In this document: piece by piece, positions 11,828-24,239 of the stretch
Position numbering within the stretch: the stretch's first letter is position 1
Layout of the letters: each line of letters opens with the position of its first letter
Source of the DNA: Ricinus communis
Taxonomy: Eukaryota; Streptophyta; Magnoliopsida; Malpighiales; Euphorbiaceae
DNA length: 64,000 bases
Reading direction: 5' to 3'
NCBI RefSeq assembly: GCF_019578655.1
Contig: NC_063264.1
Location: forward strand, 8,535,213 to 8,599,212
Notes under the pieces: model-generated
Database searches by the model: none
Told to the model about the DNA's origin: nothing
What the model saw: only the letters and a program-made list of their open reading frames with translations
Program-made: the position numbers and the translations under genes

Positions 11828-14528
11828 TAGATGGATCTTGGACACTTTATGTCGATTATCGAGCCATGAATAGAATAATAATCAAAGATAAGTTTCCAAT
11901 CCCGAGCATCAATGAATTATTAGATGAGCTACATGGTGCAAAGGTGTTCTCAAAATTGGATCTACGGTCGGGCTACCATCAAATTCCTATGAGTTCCTAT
12001 GAGTTCTCCGGATGTGAAAAAAATAGCTTTTAGAACTCATCAAGGCCATCACGAATTCTTGGTAGTGGCTTTTGGCCTCACTAATACACCATCCACCTTC
12101 CAAGCATTAATGAATGAGGTATTCAAAAATCCATTGAGAAAATTTGTATGAGTTCTCTTTGATGATATATTGATATATAGTAATTCTTGGGGGGAGCATG
12201 TAGACTTAAATGTTGTTTTTTCAATCCTAAAAAGATAGAGGTTGTATATGAAATTAGAAAAATGTCAATTTGGTCAAAGAGAAGTTAAGTACCTATGCCA
12301 TCTAATATCTAGTGCAGGAGCGGCTGTAGATCCAGGGAAAATTAAGGCGATGCTCAATTGGCCCAAACCCAAAACATCAAAGGCTTTGCGAGGCTTCTTA
12401 GGACTCACAGTTATTATCGCAAATTTATCCAAGGCTATGGAAAGATTACTGGTCCATTGACAAGACTTTTGAAGAAGGACTCTTTCAGTTGGGATGAAGC
12501 AGTTGGAACAGCTTTTTCCGTACTCAAAAGTTGCAATGACCCAAACACCAGTGCTAGCTTTGTCTGACTTCTCAAATAAATTCATTGTAGAATGTGACGC
12601 TTCTAGATCAGGAGTTGGAGCGGTGTTGATGCAGGAAAGGCCAATTGCTTTTTACAGTCATGCACTTCAAGGAAGATATCCTCTCCTTTCAACTTATGAG
12701 AAGGAGATTTTAGCTTTGGTCTTAGTTGTTCAAAAATGGCGTCCCTATCTATTAGGGAGAAGATTCATAATGCGTACTGGTCACCAAAGATTAAAGTATT
12801 TATGGACACAGAAAATCACAACTACAACTCAACAAAGGTGGTTGTACAAATTAATAGGCTTTGACTTCAGCATAAAGTATAAAAGAGGAAAGGAAAATGG
12901 TTTTGCAGATGCTCTTTCTAAATAAGATGAGAAGACAACGAGCAAGCTCTTTGCTATTTTCCAACCAACACCTGAATGGATTGATGCCATCAAGAGAAAA
13001 ATACAAGCAAGTTTAGAGTTGCAAGGACTGGTACAACAAAGTTAAAGATGGGGAAGCAGTGGGACCTTGAAAATTTCAAAATGACATTCTATTTTTTAAA
13101 GGTAGAATTTATTTTGCTGCACAATTCTTATTGATTCCTGCTATAATTGAGCAATTTCATGGGAGCACATGAAGGCTTCATTAAAACACTACATCGAATT
13201 CGGTCCAATAGTAGGGTTCCATATCTTTTTTTTTTTTTTTTTCATTTTTTTAATATAATAAGAATAAGCTCTCCTTTGTTTCTCTAATAATAAGGTAAGG
13301 CTATGAAGCCCTTCCTTCAGCTGGTTTTGGCTTGCCCCGGTTGGAGCTATTTTTATTGTCCAAGAATGAGACAAGTGATCAGGAGCTTCATCAAGAAGTG
13401 TGATGCAGCAACACAAAGTAGAACAACTATCACCTACTGGTCTCTTACAACCACTACCTGTGCCAAATCAAGTTTGGGAAGATATTGCAATGGATTTCAC
13501 GGATGGATTGCCGCTTTCCAATGGTAAATCAACTATCTTTGTGGTTGTCGATAGGCTTTCAAAATATGCACATTTTATGGTCATTTCTCATCCTTACACA
13601 GATGTTAGAGTTGCTAGAGTATTCTTTGACAATATATTCAAGCTGCACGGCATGCCTCGAACGATTGTTTGTGATAGAGACTCCACGTTCACAAGTTTAT
13701 TTTGGAAAAAATTGTTCCAGCTCTATGGGACTGCTTTTAACTTCAGTTATAGTTATCACCCACGGACAGATAGACAGAGTGAAGTTGTAAATAGAACTTT
13801 AGAAATGTACTTACGATGCTTTACTAGTTCACAACCAAAGAACTGGACCAAGTGGTTGACTTGGGCAGAATATTACTATAACACTAATTGGCACTTGACT
13901 ATCAAACGGTCACCATTTGAGGTAGTCTATGGAAGGTCTCCTTCCTCATTACTTTCTTATGTTCCAGGAACAGCTAGAGTGGCAGCAATAGAAAATGAGC
14001 TTTGAGATAGAGATCAAATAATCAAGGTTGTTCGTGAAGCCATAAAGAAGGCACAAGCTAGAATGAAACAACTGTATGATTCCAAGCACCAAGAGAAAGA
14101 ATTTTTAGTGGGTGATATTATATATCTCAAATTGCAGCCTTATCGACAGTTGTCTCTATCTATGAGAAAGAATTTGAAGCTTTCAGCAAAGTACTATGAC
14201 CATTTTAAAAAATTACAAAGGGTAGGGAAGGTGGCATATAAGTTAGAGCTTCCTACTTCTCCAAAAATACATCTTCTCTTCCATGTTTCGTTATTGAAGA
14301 AGAAGGTGGGAGAAATTGGCGCAAACACAGCTACCAGTGGTGGACCTATCTAACGAACAATTAATTTCGGTATCACAAGCCATCTTAGATCAAAGAGTAA
14401 GGAAGAGAAAAAAAGTAGTGGTAATTCATTGGCAAGGACTATCACCAGCAGAAGCCATGTGGGAAGACAAAAGTATTATCAAGAATCAATTTCCAGATAT
14501 TAGCCTTGAGGATACGGTTGTTTTTTAA
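11828..14528 (+). pseudogene. Broken Ty3/gypsy chromovirus pol (RT, RNase H, integrase, chromodomain)
   Basis: The order is that of Ty3/gypsy pol. RT runs from 11,828 ([20 protein letters not shown]) through FDDILIYS near 12,158-12,181. The connection includes KLEKCQFGQREVKYL at about 12,250 and YYRKFI near 12,410. RNase H carries FIVECDASRSGVGAVL near 12,580 and ends at 12,925 with FADALSK. Integrase runs 13,340-14,005 with DFTDG, CDRDSTF and QSEVVNRT carrying the DDE residues. A C-terminal chromodomain-like segment (VVVIHWQGLSPAEAMWED) runs 14,400-14,480. Gag and protease are missing. Frameshifts, stops (12,922, 14,003) and a T-tract insertion of about 140 bases in the integrase zinc finger (about 13,200-13,340) make it non-functional. 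The clade (perhaps Reina-like) is inferred from the chromodomain. Confidence 0.85.
13200..13340 (+). repeat. Small insertion in the integrase zinc finger
   Basis: Integrase similarity stops after TLHRI and resumes at YFYCPRMRQ. The intervening bases hold a run of 17 T and sequence unrelated to pol. This looks like a short non-coding insertion, perhaps a truncated retroposon; its terminal repeats are not clear. Confidence 0.4.
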
Positions 14529-14930
14529 AAGGAGAGGAGCTAATATGTGTCTCTTCTTAAATTTCTTTTACTTTATTTTATGAGTTTTTTTTTCTTTATT
14601 TTGTTGAACTGATCAAAGAGTTGAATAAATCAGATAACTAAACTTTTACAAAGTAGTTAAATAAGGTTCCTATTTTTGAAATATACGTGACTTATACGGT
14701 GGACTTACTGTAATTCATCATGTGTATATATATTTAGTGAATAAAGCGAAGTGGGATTAGACTCCTTAATTCAGAAAACAATTGTTATATTTAGAGATGC
14801 AGGTTTCCCTCGAATGATCCTGAACTAATTTCTTTCTTTCTTTCTTTTCTTTTTTTATTCAGCCAAACCAGGCAGAACTACTAAAACTTATTCAAGCTCA
14901 GCTGTAACAGACTTTTGCTTCTAAAACATA
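14529..14930 (+). other. Downstream flank of the chromovirus, possibly LTR remnant
   Basis: A purine-rich tract (AAAAGGAGAGGAG, 14,527-14,539) directly follows the pol stop and resembles a polypurine tract. The LTR start should lie near TGTGTCTC at 14,545. No matching 5' LTR exists in the window, so the LTR end cannot be fixed. A TTTC microsatellite lies at about 14,829-14,850. Confidence 0.4.
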
Positions 14931-15520
14931 GGGGAGGCCATAGAGATGTCAATTTTAATTGGCAGTGTCAGGTTTTTATTGCTAGGCATAACATAACTCC
15001 TCCACCTTACTATGACTAGCAAAATATAATCATAATTTCTATATGAGAGGCAAATCCAAATTGAGGCAAGTGTGAATTCCATATTTGTAGTGCTACCAGT
15101 TCCAGATGGAGAAAAAGTTCCAGGACCATTACTTAAAACAAACTGTCTATCCTCTTCCCTGGACGATTCAAAAACAAAGGTATAACGATTACCATTTATG
15201 GTTCCCACTTGGGGACCTTGAAGTTGCCACATACTAGGAACAACATAAAGGAAAGCCTCTCGCTTTTATCAGGTCTACTAAGTCAAGATCTTCCCAACGA
15301 GCATCAATAACATTTTGCGTGCACCCACTGCTTTGACAGTGGCCTGAAACTTTCCCTTTGCAAAGGAACGCGAGAGAGAGAGTAGCGCAGAGTTTCTGCA
15401 AGTCGTCCTCCATTGTTTGAAAACAAACAAATCTGAAGAACAAGAGACTTCTTCCCTTAATTTCAAACCTTCGCGAAAGCTAGAGAAAAAACTTCTCTTC
15501 TGATTTGCCAAAGCCGGTTC
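14930..15520 (-). pseudogene. DUF4283 / LINE ORF1-like gag relic
   Basis: On the minus strand three overlapping frames give parts of one domain: MEDDLQKLCATLSL (from 15,412), LVGKIL (about 15,300), and LWQLQGPQVGTINGNRYTFVF then EEDRQFVLSNGPGTFS (about 15,240-15,110). This pattern (acidic start, short beta hairpin, then DRxxVLxxGPW-like) is that of the DUF4283 domain in zinc-knuckle proteins encoded by plant LINEs. At least two frameshifts separate the parts, and no zinc knuckle follows. It lies about 450 bases beyond the 3' end of the eIF1 coding region on the same strand and is probably unrelated to it. Confidence 0.55.
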
Positions 15521-15972
15521 CTTTGAATTTCGTGGCTCACTTTCTTAGATAGCAGCAGAATTTTTATATATAGATCAACAACCATCATCGACTAAAATGT
15601 GATCAACCAGTAAACAACCATTGCAATTAAAGTGTACCAGGCAAAATATCAAGCATGATACAAAATTAGATCTTCAGATAAATCATTAATCAACTAATAG
15701 CAACAGGAATATATTATCACGGACACAGTTCAATTTCTTATAATAGTATCCGTTTAAGACACAGAAGCATACTGTCACATATCCCATTATCATCCCACGG
15801 AGCATCTTTATAGCTTTATAAGACAAGCACCAGAAACAGACTAATTATTTGTCTTTTCAACCAACATAGTTAAGATTTAACAGCTTAAATATATTCTGAA
15901 ATTCGAACAGTTTCTGCCCCAACAAACAAGAGGTAATCCACCATGCAGAGATTTTATTGAAGTTGGTGCAGC

Positions 15973-16596
15973 TCAGAAACCATGAATTTTGATGTTCTCC
16001 TTCTTCACAATTCCAGCCTGTCAGAAATACATTAGCATTCAAAGTTAGCAACTGTCGGCATTACTGCGAGTATTGATCAAGAAGTCAATAAGTAACATTG
16101 GTAATCAAGTTTTTACCCCAGTAAGGAAGCTGGAGACGTTCTTTCTTTGATCGCCCTGAAGTTGTATAACCTATGAAAAAAATACTTGTATAACTTAACA
16201 TGAAGAATGACTACAAACCGTTGAAAAAATTATCAAGAAATTGTGAACACACCTGCCCTAATTCAGGGTCCTGCACCACTGTACCATTGCAGCAGAATTC
16301 TTTCTTGAGATCTTTGAGTATCTTGTTGTAGCTGAATTCCTTCTTCAAACCCTGCACAGTTGTCAAGCTTTTCCTACCATTTCGTTGCTGTATACGAATA
16401 TGCACATACTCTTTTGCACCAGCGCCTGAGTCTTCAGCATTTGCATCAGCAAACGGATCTATAACACATATCCATTAGAGTATTGAGTGTCTCATCTTTA
16501 TTTAACCGCACAAGAAAGTTCAAACATTAAATATTAACTGTATAGTAAAGCTCGCTCACCAAAGGTGGTAGGAATCTGGGATTCAAGCTCAGACAT
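15973..16596 (-). CDS. SUI1: Translation initiation factor eIF1 (SUI1 homologue), four coding exons
   Basis: The gene encodes eIF1, the small 40S-bound factor that guards start-codon choice with eIF1A and eIF2 in the cytosol. Coding exons on the minus strand are 16,596-16,560, 16,458-16,253, 16,170-16,117 and 16,017-15,973. All introns are GT-AG. The joined length is 342 bases (113 residues plus stop), the usual size of plant eIF1. The protein starts MSELESQIPTTFDPFADAN, has the conserved core QQRNGRKSLTTVQGLKKEF and GTVVQDPELGQ, and ends ENIKIHGF. The N-terminal DPFADAN motif crosses the first junction in frame, which confirms the exon model. The window's other long frame here (16,405-16,211) simply runs into intron 2. 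The residue pair at the third junction (TG before AGIV) is the only place where the exact splice choice is less certain. Confidence 0.93.
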
Positions 16597-16946
16597 GAAA
16601 CTTAGCTGATCGGTGAAGCCTAACAACCAGAATGCGCAGACCTGATGTTCCAATATGCCTCCATGTCAGTGATGTGCAAAAAATATTAACAGAAAAAATG
16701 CCATCTATGAAGCAAAAATAGAAGTTCTGTACTCAATTCTTGATAAAACATAAAACTTCTAGCAAAAAAATTTCAAATCACTCTATATTCCTTTGTAGAA
16801 GCAAACTGAAAAAACTTCAAGCAAATCCAGAAAAGCCACAAGAACACATTGCTTTCTCAGTACTTAACATGTTAATCTTTGTCGAATTGAAGATTTATAT
16901 GAAAGATATTGACAATAGTATTTCAAGTCAAGATACCAAGTTCCGG

Positions 16947-17154
16947 CATTTTTTATCTCAACATAGGGCACAGGAAGAAACTCAAGACAGTAGGTTGCAA
17001 GTAGAAACATACTGAATCAAAAGAACATAAAGTAACAATTCAGCAGCTGTCATTTTTTATCTCAACATAAGACACAGGAAGAAACTCAAGACAGTAGGTT
17101 GCAAGTAGAAGCATACTGAATCAAAAAGAACATAAAATAAAAATTCAGCAGCTG
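16947..17154. repeat. 104-bp tandem duplication in the eIF1 leader intron
   Basis: The block beginning CATTTTTTATCTCAACATA at 16,947 is repeated at 17,051 with few differences, giving two adjacent copies of about 104 bases. Confidence 0.8.
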
Positions 17155-17337
17155 TATAGAACAACGATAATAACCAATTCAATATGAAAGCAGGAACAGT
17201 GAAACGTGGAAATGGATACTTCTCAAGAGTACAGGAAACAGAAGCATGGAAGAATCATCTAAAAATATTAAAAGTGTAGGAGTGTGTCCACACTCATATA
17301 TAATATCATCTATTCCAAAATAATGAACCATCATAGC

Positions 17338-18040
17338 AGTCACCACTCGAGAAAATTCTGTAATTCAGTTACTCAATGATTTGGAGTTTGGAGAATCAGA
17401 TTGAGAAAAAGAATAACAAAAATTCTTTTATCAATTCATTAAGAAAACAGAAACAGTGAAACATGGAAATGGATGCTTTTCAAAAATATAAGAAACAGAA
17501 ACATGGGAGAAACATCTAAATACTAAAACCATAGCAGTCGCTGCTCGAGCAAAATTTGTATTCAGTTTCTTAAAGATTTGGAGATAAGCGAATCAGATTG
17601 AGACAAAGAATAACAAAATTCTTTTTTCAATTTATTATGAAAATGGAAACAGTGAAACATGAAAATGATGCTTTTCAAAAAATATAGGAAACAGAAACAT
17701 GGGAGAAAGGCCTGAATACTAAGACCACAGCAGTCATCATTCAAGCAAATTTTGTATTCAGTTTCTCAATGATTTGGAGTTTGGCGAAACAGATTGAGAA
17801 AAAGAATAACGATATTGTTTTTATCAATTTAATAGGAAAACAAAAACACTGAAACGTGGAAACGGATGCTCTTAGGAAACAGAAACGTCTAAATACTAAA
17901 ACCATTGGAGTGTGTATCCAGACACACATGAATAATATCATTAAGTCAAAAACAATGCAGATTTTGCATTCAATTTCTCAATGATTTGGAGTTTGGCGAA
18001 TCAGATTAAGAATAAGAATAACAAAACTCTTTTACCGACA
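17338..18040. repeat. About 200-bp tandem repeats in the eIF1 leader intron
   Basis: The motif CAATGATTTGGAGTTTGG or a close variant, followed by AGATTGAGAAAAAGAATAAC and GAAACAGTGAAAC, recurs about every 196-220 bases with repeat starts near 17,338, 17,534, 17,731 and 17,951. The last copy is partial. Confidence 0.75.
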
Positions 18041-18700
18041 AGTCCTTCAATTCCTTTTTTTTTTTTTCTTCAGGTAATTAATAAATATTTTAATCCTAAT
18101 CGATTCAGGAATTTGACGAGTCTTCTGTTTCCGATTTAAAATTGCTTTTTCGGAACGGGCTGAAACGTTTCAAAGATGTTTCTTAGAGTTCCCGTGTTCG
18201 ACATGTTTAGGAAACACGAAACATCGATTGGTTGAAGTTTTCGTGCAACAAAACAATAACTAAACTTTACAAATTAAAACTACCATCATCATCATCATGA
18301 TCAAGCGCATTCAATGAAATCCTTTGCAATCTAAAACCAATCGGACAATCACTAAATCCCCTACAATCAATCGAAAACTCAAAATTCCATAAGAAAACCC
18401 TTAATTAATACAAATTCTAGCTGATAACAAACACCTAGTCCCACTCTCACACACCAAAACCAAAATCCAAGCTCTAATTTTTAACCCCCAAAAAAACCTA
18501 AAAATAAATAATATTAATAAGCATGAAAACAGAAGAAAAAAAATTAACAATAACAACAATAAAAAATACCTGATCCGAGGATTAGGGTTTCGAGATGAAG
18601 GAGAGTTGGTTTGGAAAGAAACCCTAAAATCAGATAAACCGTCTTAGCGCCGGTCGTATTCTGGTGTCGCTAGAAGAATGCAAAAGAGAAGGGAAGATCT

Positions 18701-19920
18701 ATAATCTAGATATATTAGACTTTAAAAAAAAGTGTGGACTCTATTTTATTTATTATTATTTTTTTTTCAATTTATAGGTCGGTTTTCTCTATTATTTTAT
18801 TTATTTCGGTAGTTAATTAATTAATTAATTGCATACTTTTTAATGTAAGAAAAGGAAAAGGACCATATGGGTGTTTATTATCCTACTGTAAGTCGTGGAC
18901 ACTGTGGAACACGCGGTGTGTTGGTTGGTTTTTATTGGTGAAAGCTATTATGTGGCAGATGAAGAAAGCGAGTAACATATGTTATGAAGACAACGGAGCG
19001 TGGATAAGAGGTGCTAGTGCAAGGATAAAGTTGTCATTGCGCTAGAAATCGAAGGTCGAGGAAGAGCGTTGCATTTTTGCGTATGGATAGACACGTCCAA
19101 GAAAGGTTTTTAAGTAGCGTGGTCTCAAAGCAATTTTACGAACGACGTCGTTGTCTTATCTCGTGACGCGTGATGTGATGTTGAACTACGTAGCAGTAAA
19201 AAACGGTGGCGTTTTCTGTATTTTGCATGAAGATCGTCATCGAACATAAGCCAAAATTGTCTTTCGATGTTTAAAATCCGTCTCGGATATTGTTTTTAAT
19301 GATCAAAATTTAATAATATTGGGATTTAAAAAAAATAATCTCTCCTTCAAACAATTTGAAAGTTGTTTATATCTCTCGTTCCATTGTATATTCAAAAGTA
19401 TTCTTATTTTAATCAATTTTTAACAATATAATTAAGTAAAAATAAAAGATTAAAAGATTAAAAGTAACAATTAAATATTTAATTTTATAGTCAGTATAAA
19501 AAAAACTATTTATATTATATAGCCTATAACTTTTGGACCTCTTATTAAAAAAAAAAAATTAATAAATAATGATAGATCGAATTAATATTATTCATGAATT
19601 AAACTTTGTATTTCACCAATTTATAGCCTATTCAACTCTCGTAATCAAAATAAAAATTTTCTTCTTTTAAGAGCAAACTAACTACAAGCTATAAGCTATA
19701 GAGTTTGGACAATGTTGACTATGAGAAAATTTATTACATTAGAAAATAGATGTTACTTTTTTTATGATAAAATAAATCACTGGATTTCATTTCCATGATT
19801 TCAAAGGATAAACTAACTATTGTCAAGACTAAATTTTGTGATGACCGACAAGGATGTTGGTGTTGTATTTTCAAAATTGTACTTTTTTTATTGATATTTA
19901 TTTTGTAATATTTTTATTTA
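18701..19920. other. Intergenic; probable eIF1 promoter region on the left, then AT-rich
   Basis: 18,880-19,260 is distinctly GC-richer with several CG-containing words (GACGTCG, ACACGCGG). The rest is AT-rich. No reading frame or terminal repeat was recognised. Confidence 0.45.
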
Positions 19921-19924
19921 TTTA

Positions 19925-20092
19925 TTAGAAAGAGAAGAGTCCATGAACTACATAATAGGGTGTAGTCATTCTTTTACGCTCGCTGTAACAATAAAAATTT
20001 ATTTAGTACGGAGAAGATAACTCGAATTTGATATCTTTCACTTTCAAGAGCAAACGCTCTTACCACTTGAGTTAGGCGTCAAATGAAGTCTG
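19925..20092 (-). mobile_element. tRNA-derived SINE-like relic, copy A
   Basis: On the minus strand it begins CCTAACTCAAGTGGTAAGAGC, resembling a Pol III A box from a tRNA, followed by CAAATTCGAGTT as a decayed B box. It then has a body ending near GTAGTTCATGGACTC and A-rich DNA. The body and head share words with a second copy at 51,850-52,060. Its length and lack of coding sequence fit a SINE; the family is not assigned. Confidence 0.45.
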
Positions 20093-21401
20093 AAAAAATG
20101 ATAAGGGTTATCATTAAAGAATAAAAATTGCAAGTAATATATCATATCATAAAATATATAAAAGTGCAAAGAATGAGAGATAAATAAATTTACTAAAAGG
20201 TTTTATTGATTATTTAATTAATTAGATTATCATAACATATATAAAAATATAAAAAAAGGGTACAGATAAATTTACTAAAATAATCTTACTAATTAATTAA
20301 TCAATTAAATTACTTAAAATTGATAAAAAATATTAATAATCTATTAATTATATATCCAACTCTAGAAGTTGAACACTATTAAGATTTTCACTACTAATTA
20401 TAAAGTAAAAATTCTTATTGATTATTTAATTAATTGGATTACTTAAAACTAATATATAAGATTAATAATATATTAATTATATATCCAACTCTAAAAGTCC
20501 AATTCTATTAAGATTTTTTCAATGTTGGTTATAAAATAAAATATATATCCAACTCTAAAAGTCCAACTCTATTAGGATTTTTAATATTGGTTATAAAATA
20601 AAATTTTAAAAAGATAACAAATCTAAATTAAAAAAAGAGAAAAAAAAAAGACAACTTCTTGGTTTCAATAGTTGATTTTTTTTCGTAGTGTAGATGAAAG
20701 GAAGTAGGACCATCAAGCGTTGCCTTCCAATATATCTTTTGGTGTATAAATAATAGGAAATCTTATATAATTTTTCACTCTTCAATAAAAATTCTTGTTT
20801 TGAGATTAGCCCATATATTTGGAAAAATGAAAAATGGGAAAAAAGGAAAAAGAGAAAAGAAAGTGCAAAAGAGAGAGATAAACAAATTTACTAAAAGAAA
20901 TATACTGATTATTTAATTAATTAGAATAATTAAAATTGATTAAATAATTTTAATATTTTATTAATTATATATACAAATCTAGAAATCCAACTCTATTAAA
21001 ATTTAAAAAAAAAAATATAGTGTTGATGAATGAATTCGTATTTACTAATTCTATGTAATACGTCAATTCTTAAATTATGTTCCACATGTAGAATTAGGTT
21101 GGTTAGTACGTAGGAAGACTCTCTACATCCAATCTCTTGTTTCTAAACAGCAACTCTAAACTTGAATAAATTTCTTAGTTGATTTCACATATAACATAAA
21201 ATTACAAATGAGATATTTATAAAAAGTCAATGTACATATAACCTTAAATAAAAAATCATTTAATTGTATTGTAAATTTTTTAAATCATTCTATTAATAGT
21301 CCTAGATAAATATAAGTACTTTTTTTTAGTATATAAAATTGACATTGTACAATAATTTATAATGAATATATTGAAGAAAATAATGGTTTACCACGACGAA
21401 G

Positions 21402-21436
<35 letters not shown>

Positions 21437-23580
21437 CTAAAAGACATTTTTAAATTTTTTACTAATAACGTCTATTCGTAATTAATATTAAGAATTATAT
21501 ATTGTGAACCTTTTTAACTAAAATTTTATTTCTATCAAAAGTTTAACTAATTTTAAAATAATTTATATAATTAGTAATTTCTTAATTGAAATCTTATATA
21601 ATTTTATTGAATTTACTAATAAAATATCTTCTTTAAAAAGAAAAATATAAGTTTTTAAAAGTAGAACTTCAGTTATATAAGAAAATTAAGAAATTTACTA
21701 TTTTTAATTAGATTTTAAACCAAAATAAAAATACAATACCAATATTAGGATTAGACTAATAGAAGCATTAACGAGTTTAATTATTAATATTCACATTATA
21801 TTATTGCACATATATGAAAAATTATTCATTTATTTATTTAATTTCATAATGATAAAAAATAAAATAAAACATTTGAAGAACAAAAAGACTATAATTAAAA
21901 TTTAGATATCTAAACTTAAATATAATATTAGAATTAAAATTAGAATTTTTTAAAATAAGAAAAGAAAAGAATAGTTCATATTGAAAGTTTTTGCCATATA
22001 TTCTACCTTATTAAGATAAAATATAACTGTTATTGTATAATTATTTAATTATATTAATATACTTTTAAAACATATATGAATCTTGATTTTTTTAATAATA
22101 TATTAAATTTATTTATTGATAGCCATACAAATAAACAGTATATATTTAGAAGTCATAAATAGGTCAATTTAAAGATGAATTTATTATAAAAAAATATTGT
22201 TATTATTTTAATACTAGAAATATTTATGATGATAAATTTAAAAGTATATATATTTTATTTTTTTTTAAATTATAATGAGTTAAATAATTAATATTCACAC
22301 GCAACACATATGAGTAAAAAAACTAGTTAAGATAAATGCCCATCCATCAACCAAGTTGCTAGTTCTAATAATTTTAGTATTTCTTGAATCCAAACCCAAA
22401 CCATCATCCATATCTAAGCTCAAGTAATCTGCAATGTATAAATGAGAAGCTATATATTCATGGGTAAAATTCATAAAATAATTAATTTTATTTGAAAAAA
22501 AGATATGAGAAATAAAATAAGATAAAAATAATAAAGTTGAAAGATATATTTTTATATTTTAAAATATATTAACTCATTAATATGGAATTCATTTGAAAAT
22601 TCTATCTATTTTATTAGAATTTAGTTTAGCTATAATCAATTCCATATAAATTTGATTATGTCGAATACTAAATTACCTTTCACTTCATTTAAAGCATATG
22701 AATCTTTGATTTATAAATAAATTTTATTAATTTTCTGGATTTCACATATGAATTTCATTAATGCTCTATTTCTCTCTATATAAATGATGAAAAAATAGAG
22801 AGTTTGATTGTGAACAATTTAGGTTTAGAGTTGAATAGTTTATGAGATGAAGGAACCTCAAAATAGGAAATCAGGAGCAATATTGTTTGGAAGCTTAGAA
22901 TTTGGAAGTTTTACTACTTGAAACAAACACATTTGGAGTCCGGTGTTAGACATCATTTTTGTGAATGTGATTCTCTCGGGCATTTAAACGTTAGGGGGAT
23001 GTCTCTTATATGTTGCAATGTTATTGGGTTTCATCTAATTTTTGCATTTTTGGATTTTTCTTTTCTACCAATTTAGGTTCTTTTTTTTCTATAACCCTTT
23101 TCCTCAAATACATTTTTTGGGTGAGGTTTTTACTGTATAGTAGATTCTAGTAGAGCTCCAATTTACTAAGAGTTTTATTCTATAATCCCACTTCAGTGGA
23201 TAAACTTAAATTATTATATATTTTTAAATAATATATATGAGTGCTTCAGAATTAATTTTAATTAATTAATATTTTGTAAGAGACTTTTTTTTCAAAAGTA
23301 ATTGTTTTATTATTGAACTAAAAATAGAGCATAATATTTTAAGTTTTCAATATATAAGAATGACTTGTAAATAAAATTAGATATATATTTTAAGTTTTCA
23401 CACATTACATTTTAAGTATTAAAAAAGATAATATATTATCCATAGACCACGCTTAATATATATATTATATATATATATATATATAATTTAACTTGAATCA
23501 AAAGTTAGAAAATTTATCCCGCAAATAATGTGGATGTATTTCAATTCAATTAACAGAATTCATGACCAACATTATGGCAC
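20093..23580. other. Long AT-rich intergenic region
   Basis: No gene was recognised. TATATATCCAACTCTA recurs at about 20,350, 20,482, 20,548 and (weaker) 20,967, showing local duplication. A TAA microsatellite lies at about 21,404-21,428 and a TA run at about 23,458-23,484. A TATATAAATGATG promoter-like word near 22,778 followed by a short transcribed-looking region could be a decayed LTR, without partner. Confidence 0.5.
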
Positions 23581-23585
23581 AATTA

Positions 23586-23675
23586 TACGTGTCGCTGCAG
23601 CAAACAACGTGTAACCTTAATTCCAATCAATACAACACGTACACACCATGCAAAACCCCTGAAAACCCTATAAAT
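23586..23675 (+). promoter_or_regulatory. Promoter of the 23.7-kb albumin gene
   Basis: TATAAAT lies at 23,669-23,675, about 65 bases before the ATG. An RY element (CATGCA) is at 23,647-23,652. Three ACGT cores occur near 23,587, 23,608 and 23,637. RY plus ACGT elements are typical of seed storage gene promoters acted on by B3 and bZIP factors. This promoter does not share the longer block seen before the other four albumin genes. Confidence 0.65.
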
Positions 23676-23739
23676 TAACCCTCATCACTCTACTCGCCCA
23701 CCAAGCAAAATAATCCACTTCTACAAGTACTCATCATCT

Positions 23740-24183
23740 ATGGCAAAACTCGCCATCCTTTTAGCAAGCTTCATAGCTCTACTCTTCTTGGTAGATGCCT
23801 CCATCTACCGAACAACTGTCATAGTGGACGCTGAGGACGCAAACAATATTCTAAGACAGGATATTCATCAGCAACAAAGAGGTTCATGTAGTGCAGAGAT
23901 TGAAAAGCAGCAGAATCTGTGGCGCTGTCAGCAATATATCAAGAAAGAAGTTACCGGATGGGGACCGAGAATGGACTACTATCCTTTATGCTGTGACCAT
24001 CTCGAGCAGATGACATCACAGTGCAGATGCGAGGGTCTGAGACAGGCTATTCAGAAGCAACAGAGCGAGGGACAGATTGAGGGGGAAGATGTTCGCGAGG
24101 CATTCAGGATAGCTCAAGATTTGCCATCAAGGTGCGGTGTGTCACCGAGCCCATGCCAGTTTGAGCCTGGTTTGGGATTTTAA
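23740..24183 (+). CDS. 2S albumin seed storage protein, single domain (domain-2 type)
   Basis: This 147-residue, intronless gene encodes a small sulfur-rich seed storage protein that would enter the secretory pathway and be stored in protein bodies. Residues 1-20 form a hydrophobic signal peptide. The eight-cysteine 2S albumin pattern is complete: Cys50, Cys63, CysCys84-85, Cys-X-Cys95-97, Cys132 and Cys139. The order and spacing, with RCEGLRQAI and CGVSPSPCQF, match the second half of the two-domain albumins at 27 and 36 kb rather than the first half. The start is the first ATG after the TATA box. AATAAA follows at about 24,236. It has no double-domain partner region upstream, and is a separate locus. 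The family assignment is secure; the exact processing sites are inferred from relatives. Confidence 0.93.
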   Translation: MAKLAILLASFIALLFLVDASIYRTTVIVDAEDANNILRQDIHQQQRGSCSAEIEKQQNLWRCQQYIKKEVTGWGPRMDYYPLCCDHLEQMTSQCRCEGLRQAIQKQQSEGQIEGEDVREAFRIAQDLPSRCGVSPSPCQFEPGLGF

Positions 24184-24239
24184 AATAAACTATGTGTGGT
24201 AATATTACACACGATGCATGTACATATAGCTAGCTAATA

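Larger units (their letters stand above)
16597..18700 (-). other. eIF1 5'UTR with 1.9-kb leader intron
   Basis: Just upstream of the eIF1 start, UTR sequence runs to 16,641, where an acceptor (CAG) appears. A matching donor (CAG/GTATTT) lies at 18,569. The first UTR exon, about 18,570-18,690, contains the plant leader-like AAACCCTAATCC and TTAGGGTTTC. The intron is about 1,928 bases. A minus-strand TATA-like TAATATATC lies near 18,708. Exon and intron borders come from splice consensus only; transcript ends are not known. Confidence 0.65.

Noticed and set aside
16211..16405. 64-residue minus-strand frame starting MHIRIQQRNG
   Set aside because: It is the inside of eIF1 exon 2 running into intron 2, not a separate gene; the spliced model gives the full 113-residue protein.
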